This document shows, piece by piece, positions 28,243 through 42,200 of a stretch of DNA of 64,000 nucleotides (position 1 is its first letter; each line of letters opens with the position of its first letter). Position numbers and translations under genes: made by a program. A model generated the notes under the pieces. That model did no database searches, was not told the DNA's origin, and worked only from the letters and a program-made list of their open reading frames with translations. The stretch is taken from NCBI GenBank assembly GCA_947359465.1, contig OX375881.1, positions 30,793,742 through 30,857,741 of the forward strand, written 5' to 3'. The stretch is from Metellina segmentata. Taxonomy: Eukaryota; Arthropoda; Arachnida; Araneae; Tetragnathidae.

Positions 28243-30195
28243 TCTACCTTCATGTGAAATTCTGACTGAATCCATGCATAACTTTCTCAGCCATGTCGAA
28301 TTAACTGTCTTATGCTCAACTTCAGAAAAGCAGTGCATCAATGGCATCACTATTTCTTAATATGTTAAAAATAGCAAGTCAGTAATCGAGGTTTGAGACG
28401 ACTAGTTGAATAAGTATGTGTAGATATATATATATAAATGGCATCTTTACTATTTTTCATCAAACATAAGATGCATCTTGGTTTTGAAATGACATCAACA
28501 GGCATTCTAGTGTGAAAACTAAACCAGGCTCATAGCAACAGGGTGAAATATAAAATGATCACTAAATTTATCAACAAGTTTTAAATTTCAAATGCCAAGC
28601 AAGTGGAAACAGAACTTTTTGACAATATGGATCTGTATACAAACTCAATTCTTAATTGGTATCTTTTGTGTTTTGTTCATTGTTAAAATAAGAGAACCAC
28701 ACATAGCACAATTACTTTATTTCAAATTGTATTCTCATGCAAGCTCAAATTATAATAAGGGATGGAAATAAATTATTGTAATAAATAAAAGCTTGATAAG
28801 GATTCTCTCATTTCATACACATAGACAATTCCGAGTTAATCATTAGTTCAAAAAACGGGGAAACAATCTTGATTTCCTGACACAAAAATTCAAATTTGAC
28901 AATATAAGAAGGTAATGAACTAATAACAAACCTGCCAATATAAAACCATATCATCTAATAAATTCAATATTTTAAATTACTCTTGAAAATTCAATTGTAG
29001 TTTGAGTATTCTATAATAAGCAAGTGAAACTAAACCCTTCTTTCTCAAGATGAAAATGCTAAGTAACTAGCTATGAACAGCCAAGTGAGAACAAAGATTG
29101 ATATGCATATTATAATTAGTTATGCAAGACCAAAGCAATTGAATAGAGAACATTATTCTTCTTGCCTTGGAAGTTGGCAGATCTGTCTTAGCATTACAAA
29201 TTTTAGAGTTAATTTCAATTGTTAAGACATCTTTTAAAAACAAATATTTATCAAAAAATGTACAACAGAGCTCGAAGTAACTTATTTGTTATCAAAATCA
29301 CACAAGCATATTTTAGAACACAATTTGATCATGTGAGGCATCTACAAAACCTCATAACAATATCTTAATGGAGGGACAATATATTTAAATACAATTTAAC
29401 ATCTCAAAAGGAACTTGGTATAATAGATCAATTAGTTTTACTTCCCTACTTCATTTTTGTTCTCGTACTATTTTAAAATAAACATGACTACACAGAGCAA
29501 AACGAATTTAAAAAATCCTGCATAAACAATGACACTAAAAATTTATAGTTGCTACGAAACAAACGTGCCACATGCATTTCGTTCTCAGAAGGAAAGAAAC
29601 ATATCACAATTTGCAGAAGAACGCTGCACGCTTTTATTCCAGATTCTAGAGTGCCTACCATGGTTTTATTTCCCTTAAAAAATACTGTGATTCAGAACTG
29701 CAAACAAAGATTCAGCATGACACACCCGTAGAGCATCGTTTCACACAGGGCCGTCTCTGAACATCCTCGGTACTCCAATAGTGAAAATTCAATATCCAAA
29801 GGTAGAAATATAGATAGGTAAGGCCCCTTTGTGCAAAAAGCTTTTCCAAGGTTTAGATATGCAACTATACACTGGTGTGGCACCAAAGAGAAATGATAAA
29901 ATGGGAGGAAAATCAAAGTTTTGAAACACTCACAACAAAGAAACACCTATGCAATGCAAAAGGCACACAAGTCCAAAATATATATTAACTTGGCATTTTC
30001 TTATCATAAATAATGAACTCTATAGCTTAAATCTTTCACAAAAAGTGGTACGAAAGTTTTCCAGACGAGGCAAGTGAAGACCACCAATTATTGGCTGGCA
30101 AAGCTGATGTCTGTGCCTGAAGGCTGGACTAGTTTGTTTTTTAGGTAATCCTAATTAATAAATGTAAAATTAATTAGCTTTGGTCCCATTAAGTT
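28243..30195. other. OXSR1 3' UTR / downstream region
   Basis: This lies downstream of OXSR1 on the minus strand. After the stop-overlapping AATAAA, the first minus-strand AATAAA is at 29665-29670, giving a possible 3' UTR of about 0.5 kb. No other gene or element is recognised. Confidence 0.45.
29665..29670 (-). promoter_or_regulatory. Candidate OXSR1 poly(A) signal AATAAA
   Basis: TTTATT on the plus strand is AATAAA in the gene's direction, about 530 nt after the stop codon. Another AATAAA overlaps the stop itself (30195-30200) and is unlikely to be used. There is no transcript evidence. Confidence 0.3.
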
Positions 30196-30276
30196 TTATT
30201 CATTTGTTATGGACAGCTGTGCAAAGCCTATTAGGGCTTTTTCATCAGGCACCTCACTAGGATTAGATCCTGGATT
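30196..30276 (-). CDS. OXSR1: OXSR1 exon 16: C terminus and stop
   Basis: It encodes [20 protein letters not shown] and LSITNE then TAA. The acceptor is ttttattttcag. LIGFAQLSI is the conserved OSR1/SPAK C terminus, which confirms the stop. Confidence 0.95.
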   Translation of the reverse strand, partial: NPGSNPSEVPDEKALIGFAQLSITNE

Positions 30277-33200
30277 CTGAAAATAAAAACAATTATTTTA
30301 ATTTATAATAGCAAAATTGTATTCAAGATAAAGCGTGAAGATGTAAAATTTTACGAAAACATTTCAATAATAATAACTCCTGATTATCTGCAGTAATATG
30401 TGGCACAAGTTACGCAAATGATGCACGAAAAGGAAGTAAAACTGAAATGTATGTATAATAGTCGCATAAACGCACTGTATTAGTTAGGAACATTATATTT
30501 TAACTGACATCAACCTTCTGGCACTGAAAATATGCAATAACTCTGAATTTTATACTTTCAGTGCGTAAGTGCACTGCACCATTATCCAAATGATTTAGTG
30601 TTAAAAGCCACAAAGAATACAACCCAAAACATGCGTACACCGGTTTTAATTCTTTTCAATTACGCGGGAGAAGGCGTGAATTTTGTTTTCACTTGTGTAG
30701 TGTTTCACACTTTGCAAATACTATTTCTTTTGAATTTTGTACTAAAATAAAAGAGGAATGAGTGACAGTGAGCAGCTCATAACAGAATATAATTCTGATA
30801 TTGGATCAGATAACGAATCGGAAATTTCTCTAAATGATTCTGGAAGTTGTGAAAGTTCGTTAACGGACTTCTCTAGTAATGAGGAACTTTGGAAGAAAAT
30901 ACTTTCAGTTGAATTTTAGACTTGACTTAGTTGATTGCCTGAACAAAAGGCATGGAACTGTGAATGAGAAAAAAGGATGACCAGGAATTTTGACAAATCC
31001 CGTACGATTGACTGAGACACTTTTTAGAAGTGATTCCACCCACCGAAAAAATCCGAGACCAATGAGGCAGTGCTTTGTGTGTTGCTCAAAAAGGAATAAT
31101 AGCGGAAAACGAATGAGAAAAGAAACCAAATATTTTTGTCCCAATTGTGATATAGAACTCTGCGTATCTCCATGTTTTAAGATTTATCATGCAAAAGCTG
31201 AGTTTAAAAAATAAATAAAAATGTAAGTATTAAAAAAGTGCATGCTCTTTTTTCACATCCATTTCTGTCAAGTGTTCTTAAAAGTTTTTGTTCGAAAAAG
31301 CCAACTTTAAGTAAAAATACCAATTTTTTGCAATAATTAAAAGTTTGTCATAATTATTAAATTCAATGTATTTTTCAAGTATCCAAATATTTTTGACTGC
31401 TGATTTGATTTTATATAATCGATTGGAATACAAAATTGTTTATCAAAAATGTGCTATTTTTGGACACAATATGGCAGAACAAAGAAACCGTTAAGGGGTT
31501 AAGCATGTTCTATTCATAGACAGGGAATTAAACGTTTATTTATTACTTTAATATCTGACTACCACAAATACATTTGCATATTATTTAAATAAAATAAATT
31601 CTCCCAGAAACAATTCAGAATTAATTAGAATAATCAGTTCCATGACAGGAAAATACAATTATTTGAGACAGAGAAATAAATGACAATTGAAGGAAGTATG
31701 AAATCTTTTTTTACATACTAACGTGAACACTAACACACTTGAAGCTAACACTTTTGTGTACTTATTTAGCTGTATAAGATAAAATTGAATGTAAATGTTG
31801 CAACATAAAAACACTTACCAAGGCAAATACTGTAGATTTTAATGTTAAGTTGTCTACCAGCTTTTGTAAATTAGCTGCAACTGAAAAAAAAAAGGGATAA
31901 GATTCAAACAACTTCTGTTAACAATTTGAACGAACATAAAAAGTGCATTTTAAATAACAATTTTTTGTAAGTATTTTTACTATGAGCTCGATTTGGCACT
32001 TATACAAAATTTGACAAAGCTAGGTTTCAATGGTAAATTCAATTGCCACCCCCTCTACCATTTTCTTGCGAAATCTAAGGTTTTGAGGAGTGATTCGCAA
32101 ACCAGGTAATATTTTTTAGTTATGGTAGCAAACGAGAATGAACAAAATCATGGCTGCTTAGAGTAGTCAAACTGGTCCTTACAATACATGCCAATTCCAC
32201 TTTAAAAAGAACATTTATTTTAAAGCAGAAAATTTTGTTAATACTCAATATATTCACAGCTTTTAATTCTATAAATGGCCCTTCTAATCCTGTAAACATT
32301 ACTATAGCATGAAAAATAAACCTTGGTTAAATTTTACCAATAATCAGACTATTACTAATCAAAAGAGGATGATTTTATAAGTGCATTCTGAAAACCTAAG
32401 AATGTGGCAGGTTTTCTAGTTCATTGTAAGGAGGCAAGCTGAATTTTTAAAATATTGCATTTAATGTCACATTGGGGCAGATTTTCTTAGATATGATTCT
32501 GAAAACTCAAAATTGTCTGAAAACTTAAATCTTGAAACTAATAGATCTGCATTTACACCGAATTTATAAAAATGATCATATTCAAAGAATTTCACATGAA
32601 AACATAAAGCTTGCTTAGAGCAAAACAAATAAAGTACTCCAAAATCTATTTTTTACTTGCAGTTTTCAAAAAAAAAAAAAAAAAAATTGTTATTGGAAAA
32701 TTTAGTTTTTAAGATTTGATGATTTTGTATACCTAACTTTATTGAAGTCCATATGCTTTAATAGAAAAACAGTATTTACTTTCAAGTACTGGTACTTCAA
32801 GTACTGGCTTTGTACTACCATTTTGTTTTGGGTTACTTTTCAAGTTATTCAGATTAAAAAAAAAAAAAAACTTATAATTTTAAAAACGTGTTTTTTTTTT
32901 TTAATTTTTTTTACGTGAATTTCTTCTCTCATTTAAAGATTTTGAAAATTTTTACCTGTTTTAGCATTATTAAAAGATTTTGAAACTTTTCTTATCATTC
33001 AAAAATAAATGTTTAGAATATTTATCGAAGAACTGTAGAAATTTATGGATAGACAATTACTGTTTAAGATCAGATATAAAATATACTTAGATGTATACAT
33101 ACCAACTATAATGTCTTTTCCATCAACAAGACCAGCTCCTACTAATTCAGCTGAAATTCCATCTGCACTATCTATGAAAATAAGTTATGAAATAAGATAC

Positions 33201-36200
33201 TGTGAAGGCTTAAAAAAGTACAGTACAAATTCCCAAATCCGTACGCTTTGCTAACTGGCGTTTTTTTGGGGGGAGGGGGGGTCCTCACTTTTTTCAATCT
33301 CTACGACACTTTTTAACGAACAAGGAGTTAAACCTGGACCTGATTGATGAAACGACGCAAAATAACAGACATGTTCAAAGTAAATACCACACAGGAAAAT
33401 TAGAAGATTTGCAAGTAAAAAATTTATTGCATGATATTAAAAAAAATTTTCCTTTTAAAAAAATTATTCCTATTCATATATCTGCTATTTTACTATTGCA
33501 ATGTGGTTAGAGGGACTATAAGGGCTCCTTGCCGAGTCCTACCATACATAGCTTCAATCTGGTAATCAAAGACAAGCCATAGTGTTCAATCAGCAGCAGG
33601 GTGTCAAGATTTAAATCAACGATTAAAAACATGATTTTAAACAAATGATTTTTTTTAAATCATTGATTTGAATCACAACTAATTTTACATTTTTATAACT
33701 AAGTAAATACATAATAAAAAATAACAGAATTTGTCAAATGCTTTGAACTTTCTGCACTCTTGGTGATTTCAGCACTAATGGCTACACCTCGTACTGATGA
33801 GCTTTTAAAAGAAATGTTTGGCACTGGACACTTGCAAATAATCTGAGGTGTCTATGGACTAAGTAATCTGTTGAGTGTTGAATCAGGGATTCTGCCAAAC
33901 AGTAAAGTAAAAAATAAGTTGACATCTATTTGAAAGTTTTTACAATGTTCATGCATAATTTTATGTTACAAACAATAAAGTAATAGGCCTACATCTACGT
34001 AAATGTCAAGACAGCCGAAGAAAACCCCCCATAAAGTAGGCCTAAACTACTTGTTACCCCTTTAATTGATTGACCAATGGCTTAGCTCTAGTGATTTTTC
34101 AACTACTTTTTTTAATTGAGACATAAATACAAAATAACACATTTATAATGTGATTAATAATTTATTAAATAAAAAATTCAACTGAGCTTTCTATTTGAAA
34201 GGATGAAAGTTTAAACACTATGAACATCTTTTATTTTGAAAAATGCACCCTGAAACATTCACCTTTCACTTTAAGAGTAGTGACCCATAACAAATATCTA
34301 TTAAATCAAACTAATTTATATATCACTTACACTTACTGATACATTTGTTGACATGATGATGTTAATTTACTCAAGAAAAACTATGTAGGATGTCAACTTG
34401 TGTTTTAAAGTTAAACAAATAAATGTTTTATCTTTTGCTCTTGTTTTGAAAATTCATTTTTTAAATGTATTACCATGTAACACACAATGATTTTTAGTAA
34501 AATAAATATTAATTTACCACATCACAAATTCCGATTATTTACTTAAAAAAATATTAGTTACATGTCATGTCAGAAACTCAATTTTCTATTTAACAAATTT
34601 ATAGGCTCTACAGAAATTTAAATAAAAAAAATCAAATTTTTGATTTAAATCAAATAAATCCGATTAATTGATTTAAAAAAAAAGAAAACTTAATGATTTT
34701 TTTACACCCTGATCAGCAGTCTCCTTGGGATAGATCGAGAGAACTGCTGAATTTGGGTAGGAAAGAAATCAGGATAGCTATTGGCCTCCTAACTGGCCAC
34801 TGTACCCTGAATAGACACCGCAGCATTATGGGTGCTATAGATGACCCATTAGGTAGAGGTTGTCGGATGGTAGAGGAGAGTTCGGTACACGTTCTATGTG
34901 AATGTGACCATTACTCTGCACAACGATTTGAATATCTGGGATACCACTGTATCGAACGCTGGGAACTGTCAAACATTCCAATCAGGTATTTGCTGAAATT
35001 TATTTCGGCAATCGGTCTTTAGTGGATCAGCAAAGGGTCTCAGTACAATAGACTATTAGTCGCTGTGCTGGCACTCTTCTGAGTCACCCCTTTAACAAGT
35101 CATAAGTGATACTACTGCAAACGCAAAATTCGTGTGCAGGGGTTAAGGTTTTTTTTTTTTTGACAAAAAATATGCAAATAATCCAAAATCTGGAAAAATT
35201 AAAAAACCCAGAATTACTGAGGTCTGGAGGATTTTGGATTTGGAACTTTGTACTGTATTTGGTTCTACCAGTATTTCATCAATATTGTACTGCTAAAACA
35301 AACTTACCTCGATCTGGAACGAATTCGAACCTAATGTCATTTAGTTCTCTTTTTTGATTTCTGAAAAATAAAACAATCACATTATAGTACTGATTCTTGA
35401 AACATTCAAATGTTAAACAATATAATGTTTACATTTTACTGGTGAGAAGCTAAGTGCTAGAGAAAAGTATGAAATTCGAAAACTCAAAGAAAACTAATTT
35501 CTCAGTTATTGGCCAGAAACTTCAAATGACTTTTTACACAGTATATACACACATATTTTCTTCAAAATCAAACATCAGAATTTCTAAAAATATAACTTTA
35601 CTTTGTTAAAAAGTTTTATTTATGCAATAATAAAAAATAATTAAGTAAAAACATACCGTATCCTCAATACTAGATTAATGAGTTGAGAATTACTTGATTC
35701 ATTTGTCTAAAATGAAAAGAAAACACATCATGAAAATAGAATATGGTTTTACAAGCATCCAAATAACAAAAAAGAAATAAGTGCCAATTTTTTTGTTCAA
35801 ATCTGTGCAATATAATTACACATTTGTAACAAAGGTACCAGACTCTTAAGTACTTCAAAGATAAAGATTTTAATTTGTATTTTATTACACTCATGTCATT
35901 TAAATCTTCAAAAATTTTAAAGTAAATTTTAAGTTTAGTATAATAACACAACATAAAATTTATAGAATCAGAGCTTTAAATATGCATATCCTAACCAACA
36001 ACTTAATTTAAAGAAAACACCTCATGAAATTCTACCTTCTGGTTATCTTTTTTTCTCACAAAATAATCCGAACTATATAACAACAAAGAAGAGTGCCTAA
36101 TTCTTCTTAATCGTTTCTTCGAGTAGTCATTTTGGTACATTAAAAGAATTCCTTTCGCAGTTTTTTTGTGGATTATATAGAATAATTGGTTAAATTTTTT

Positions 36201-39200
36201 TTAAAGTATGTTCCAGGGTGTCAAGATTTAGGTCAATGATTAAAATCATGATTTTAATCAAATGATTTTTTTTTAAATCATTGATTTAAATCTCACAACC
36301 AATCTTTTATTTTTATAACTAAGTAAATACACCCTAGGAAAATCACAGAACTTGTCAAATGCTATACACTTTCTACACTCAGGGTGATTTCAGCACTAAT
36401 CACTAGACCCAGTACTGAAAAAATGTTTGGCACTGGTATATCTGGCACTGGTTTGGCACTATAATCTGAGGTGTCTATGAACTAAGTAATCTGTTCAGTG
36501 TTGAGTCAGGGATTCTGCCAAATAGTAAAGTAAAAAGCAAGTTGACATCTATGTATTTGAAAGTTTTGACAAATGTTCATGCATAATTTTATATGTTACA
36601 AAATAATAAAGCATTCATTCATTCAAGTATGGGAAGCATGGGAAATTATTGTACATTAATGTTATACGGAAAAAAGTCTAGCTATTTATACTGTCCATGA
36701 CTACAAGGCCTACTTCTAAAAGTAAAGACAGTCAAAGAAAAACCCCACTAGTAGGCCTAAACTACTTGTTACCCCTTAATTGACTGTGGTCAATGGCATA
36801 GCTAATGATTTTTCTCTGAATTACTTTTTTTAATTGAGACATAAATATAAAATAACACAATTGATGTGATAAAAAAATTATGAAATAAAAAATACAACTG
36901 AGCTTTCTATTTGAAAAGATGAAAGTTTAAACACTATGAAAACATTTTTCATTTTGCAAAATGCACACTGAAACATTTACCTGTCACTTTAAAGTGGTAA
37001 TTCTGGTAATGGTAATTCCAGTTAACGTCACAACACTAGAGCAACACAACGGGCTATTGACGACGGCCCAGGATCAATCCCCCAAAGGAAAGATTCGAGG
37101 ACAACACCTCATAATTTTGAACCACGGTCAGATGACGAAGCAACACCTGAGTTGGCACCCCACTCCTGTCACTTTAAGAGTAGTGACCCATAACAAATAT
37201 TTATCTAATCAGACTAATTTAGGTCTGTCACTTAACTGATACATTTTTCAACATGATGATGCAATTAACTCAAGAAAAACTATGTAGGATGTCAACTTGT
37301 GTTTTAAAGTTAAACAAATGTTTTACATTTTTCTTTTATTTTGAAAATTCATTTTTTATGCTTTTTCAAACTATGATTTTTAGTAAAATAAATATTGATT
37401 TACCATGTCAGGTCAAAAACTCAATTTTTTATTTAACAAATTTATATATAATTATTATAAAAACAGTGTATAGGGCCTACATAAATTTAAATAAATAAGA
37501 TTTAAATAAAAAAATGCAATTAATTATTTTTAATCGATTTTTTTTTTACACTATGGTGCTTTCTTTATATAATTCCTGCAATTACCCTATTAAGCTACAT
37601 CTTAATGTACCATAATTATATATCCTCTAATATACATCTACCCATGGGGTAATAAACACATCTGGGGATATGATTTATAAGTAGAGTGAAGTGGGGCGAG
37701 TCTACACAGAACATAAAATGTCTTGTCATGAAAGTAGGGACTGCTTGAAGCATTCTAAAAAGTGATTTCACAGCTAAAGCTTCAAATTTTGGCAGACGTT
37801 TATACACACACAAGTCAAAGAACATCATTATTACATAGTGAACTGTCCATGGTTTGCTTTTGTCCCATTTTATAGGGCGTGCAACCCCATGAATAACATT
37901 GGAAAATATTTTTTTTAATTACATGAATGGTAAAAAAAAAAAATGAGTGTAAACAAATTAGTAAATGTGAATGGAGTGTGTGATAAAAACATTAAAATTA
38001 CTAGGACAGAGTAGTAATTGGTTCAATATGAACTTTGAAGGTTTCGTTTCGAACCTTCCATACCTTACCCTTTTAAAATCATTTTAGTACTTTAAATAGA
38101 CAATAAAATATTTGACAATGGTTTATCTGGGACTCAAGAGCACTAAAATATTATTCTCCTACAAGTAGACTTAAGTATGAATTCTCAAAAATATAACAGA
38201 TAAAATTAAGAAAACATGTCTCTTACTAGAGGAGTAACTAACTGCACTATAAAAAAAAAATTTAAATAATTTTTGTGTATCAAAGTAGCTGATAAAATAT
38301 GCCCCTTTAACATAAAAATGGATAACAATTTTTTATAGGGTAAGGTAGGTTATCAAATTTTCGTCTCTATATACATTGTTTCCATACAAATAGACAAAAG
38401 TTTGCATTATTTAAAAATAAGAGACAAATTAAAAAACCATAATATCTTCTTACTAGAACACCCATATTTTCATTAGATACAACGGGTTGCAGAGGAACGG
38501 AAGCTTGATCTTGAGACGTAGGATCTACAGGAGTAACATCAGTTGGAAGACAATTAGCTCGAGGTTGATCTGCTTGCTGGGTGTCTACGATACTAGGATT
38601 GGAATCGGAAACTTTGTTGGAAGGAACATCCTAAAAAAACATTCAACTATTACCTTAGGTTTTAATAGAAAAAGGTTTTATGCAAATTGGATTCCGCCAG
38701 GTTTCAAAACAAAATTTTGAATTAAACAGTTGAGCATGCCAAAGAACTAAATAAATATTTTAAGTTAAATAAATTTGAACTCGTCAAATGCCTACAGAGT
38801 AGAAAACATGTTAGTAATTTTGGCACGACAATAAATGTGTAAAGCAAGTATTAGTAATCAAACCCCATAAATTTAAACAAACTCCACTGTCTTGTCAATT
38901 TTTTAAACAATTAAAAAAAATGAAGTTTGAAAATCTTGGTAAGATTTTGTGAAATCTCCATCAGTATCTAGAACATAGAGCAACTTGCACAAACACTTTT
39001 ATAACTGGAAAAAAATATGAAACTAGAATGAGATCTAGTCATTTTCATAATTTACCAGGATTGACAGTTCCAAATGTTATACATTTCTCGAGAATAGTAC
39101 ATAACCCAAGAAAATCTTTAAAATTAGTTAGACTTTTCATTCACAACACTACAATGTTTGATGGATTACTAGATCCACTTTTCAATACGGTTCTACTTCA

Positions 39201-42200
39201 CCTCAAAATGGACCGAATTTCCACAAAGTTATTCAAACCAAGTAAATTTCCAATTGAAGAATTTATGAAAAATTTCAATCTTCAAGCAAAGAACTTTATT
39301 AAAAGGCAGGGGAAACAGATCAATAAACTATCCTTCGACTTTTTGGTCTACTAATAATTTAATTAGAAGCAAATTCACATTATTTTCCATGGTTTCTATG
39401 GTTTGGCTGTTTCCTAAAATGGGGTCTACTCTCTCTTTAGGTACAGTAAGAATCTTGGGGCAATACCTGACTTATGGAAATAGGGGGGGGGGGGGTAAGT
39501 TGCTATACAAATTAATCGCCTAAAATGTTTTCGCCAACACTTATCCCCTTCACTTTACACACACTAACTTCCATTGCTTCTTATAAGTGAACGGAGGAAC
39601 CGATTGCAAATAGTTGACTGCAGATTGAAGGATGCTGGTGACAAAAATAGAGCTTAAAATAAACAATTTGGTAGCATGCCAGGAACATCCTTCTCATTAG
39701 TGGTTATTTTTTATTTTAATTATTTGATTTATATTAAAAAGCATTATTAACAAGCAATTTAGTGCGTTTTTGAGCAATTTTATTTCATTTTAATTAACAG
39801 AATTATTATTTTTGTTTCAAGTTCTTTTTCTTCCAAACAAGTTTTTAAAATTCCAAAATTACACATTGCTTGAAAAATGTTTTGGTGAAATTCAAAAATT
39901 ATGCTTACAGCTAAACATGCAATTTGTTATTAGTTGAGATAGTTTTTCTGCAAGGCTGTTTTTGAAAAGAGGGCATATATCTATAAACGTATTGGGAACG
40001 ATACTCCAGTACACGTTTAACTCATTTAAAGTTTAAATAATGTTTAAAAATGTTAATTGCACAGTTAGAGATACATACTAAAAGTTAAAAAATGTGGATA
40101 AAACTTGAATTGCACAATTAGATATACATACTAGAAGTTTGGTACAAAACAAAATAAGTGCTATTAAACAATTTACAAGTTCTTACTGAACACATACTGA
40201 GGTTTCGGTATTTTTCTCCTCGGATTCATCGTCAGATGACCAAACCCAGTCGCCAGCTTCAGTACGATGAAGTCGGCCGCTTGTGCCAGGAACTCTTTTT
40301 GTGTTTTTTAACTGCAACAAAGAAGTAAATTAATGAATTGTTGTGAATGAACAAGTGATCTGAAACAACATACTTTGAACTGAACTATTACTAAACATGC
40401 AAATAATCTCAAAACTATATGTAATTTTATATGGTTTTGAAGCCTTGATTCCAATTGTTTTTTTTTTATATAACATCTAAAAAGTATGGTTCCTGTTTCT
40501 AATTACATGGTTCCAACAGCAAAACCCAAGTGTTGAAAGTTACCTATATTTTAATACTAAAACAATCATTCATGTAATTATGACACAGGAGCGTATTTAT
40601 CGTTTTCTCCCTGCACATTTTGATAATTTCTTTAATTTTTATCATTTTACTTTATAAGCACACAGCAAAGAAATATTTTACTTAATTTAGAATTCTGCAG
40701 TTAAATTTACCTAAAACATCTGCTGGTGTCTTCGGCAAACATATTTCCCTTGTCTAAATAGTTTTTGTTCAGCAAAAATGACCATATAAAGAAAACCAAG
40801 CAGATTCAAACCACTATTCATTTGCAGGGAGATTTGAATTTGTTCATTTGACCTTTAATATATTACCATCTCATTCAATAACAGAAATGAATCAATCTCA
40901 ATCATGCTTAAACCCCCCCAAGTTTGTTCATATTAAGCAATTATTATTCCAATTACAATGTCGTTCACAGGTGATTTTTTTTACTTTGCATACACCAGAA
41001 CAATAACTCACAGAAAAGTGTCTGAAGAAATTGCAAATCCGTTGCACAAACTATTCAAAAATGAATAGTATGGGTTTGAGCTCTTCTGTTTCTATTTAGA
41101 TTCAAATCAAACAACTCTATTATGCAAAAACAAATCAGAACTTGAAGAAAGGGACAAATACTGCTGATAATACCTTGAATAATTTGTATTCATATCACTT
41201 GGAATGGTACAGAATAGAAAATATATAACGTGTGTGGATTAGTAGTTGCATTTCAAATAGAAACATTTTTTCTGAAAATATGGTCCTGCTTATTTTGTCA
41301 AACAATGTGACAATGCTCAGTTGACAGAAATGTCGAGGTCCTCGATGGGGAGCCTCGAGCGCCTAGAGTGTGTGAGAGGTTGATGATCTATCCCTTTAAA
41401 AACTTTGCTGAAGACATCTTCGAGTGTAAATTATCATACATATTGAAGACACCGCTGTCCTTTCAGTTTACCCGCAGCATATTTGAGGTCAGATCACCGC
41501 TTGAGGTCAGATCAAACGTATTTCAGTAAGCTGCTTCTTTCGGACGTTTCCGTAACGAAGGTAGAAAACGATATTCTGCCACTCTGTATGCAGAGGGTTA
41601 ACGTTGAGTTAATATCAGCTTGATCCGTCCAGTCTCTTGACTTCTCCTTCTCCCAGTCTTCTTATTCCAGAATCCGAAAATAAAATGGCCCTGTTGAGAC
41701 CACCCTCAGATCTGTGTATGGTGGATGTTATCCCCATTTTAAGTGACCAATTGCATCGATCACCATTTACGAGCTGTCAGCATCTGACCTCCTAGAGGGT
41801 TCCTGCTTTTGCTCGACCCTGTCGACCGGTGATACCTCACGTCAAACGATATGCCATACAATGCTATGAAAGGAAAGCGTCAGTCGTAAATATCAGTCAA
41901 GGTTTTATTGCTCAAGTTAGGTAATTAGGTAAGAGGGGCCAGACATGCAGGTGGCCTTACTGATGACAGCCTTTTCTCAAACAAAAATTTCCAGAGCTTG
42001 TTGCCAATACACCACGTGCAACATGAAGAATCGTTTTAAAATTGAAACGGTACGTTTTTGAATCTATTCTTGCAGTGAACGTAGTGCGCATTTCAAAATT
42101 GAAAAGGCGAAAAAAATATAAGGAGTTTTTAATGAGCAGCTTATAAAAAGAAGGAATTTTAAGAGTGCTTAAAAACGAAAGTCCATTTTAAGGAGCATGC

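Larger units (their letters stand above)
30500..31502 (+). mobile_element. piggyBac-type element, internally deleted
   Basis: It holds an acidic N-terminal frame and a cysteine-rich C-terminal frame of a piggyBac transposase with the DDD core missing. TTAA occurs at 30499-30502 and 31499-31502. The right end read in reverse complement is TTAACCCCTTAACGG; the left end does not match it well, so the exact limits are unsure. It is inserted in the last OXSR1 intron, antisense to the gene. Confidence 0.55.
33221..35255. mobile_element. pogo/Tigger-like element hosting nested insertions
   Basis: Left end CAGTACAAATTCCCAAATCC (33221) and right end, reverse-complemented, CAGTACAAAGTTCCAAATCC (ending 35255) form imperfect terminal repeats. 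TA flanks both sides (33219-33220, 35256-35257). The left 280 bp recur at 53846-54107. No transposase remains. The interior is occupied by a LINE fragment with a hAT MITE in it. The element fills nearly the whole intron between OXSR1 exons 13 and 14. Confidence 0.7.

Noticed and set aside
33491..35123. Reading the LINE tail at 34714-35022 as a host gene
   Set aside because: The LLTGHC..CxxC..H..C pattern is a retrotransposon ORF2 tail, it begins inside MITE sequence, and it is inserted in an OXSR1 intron.
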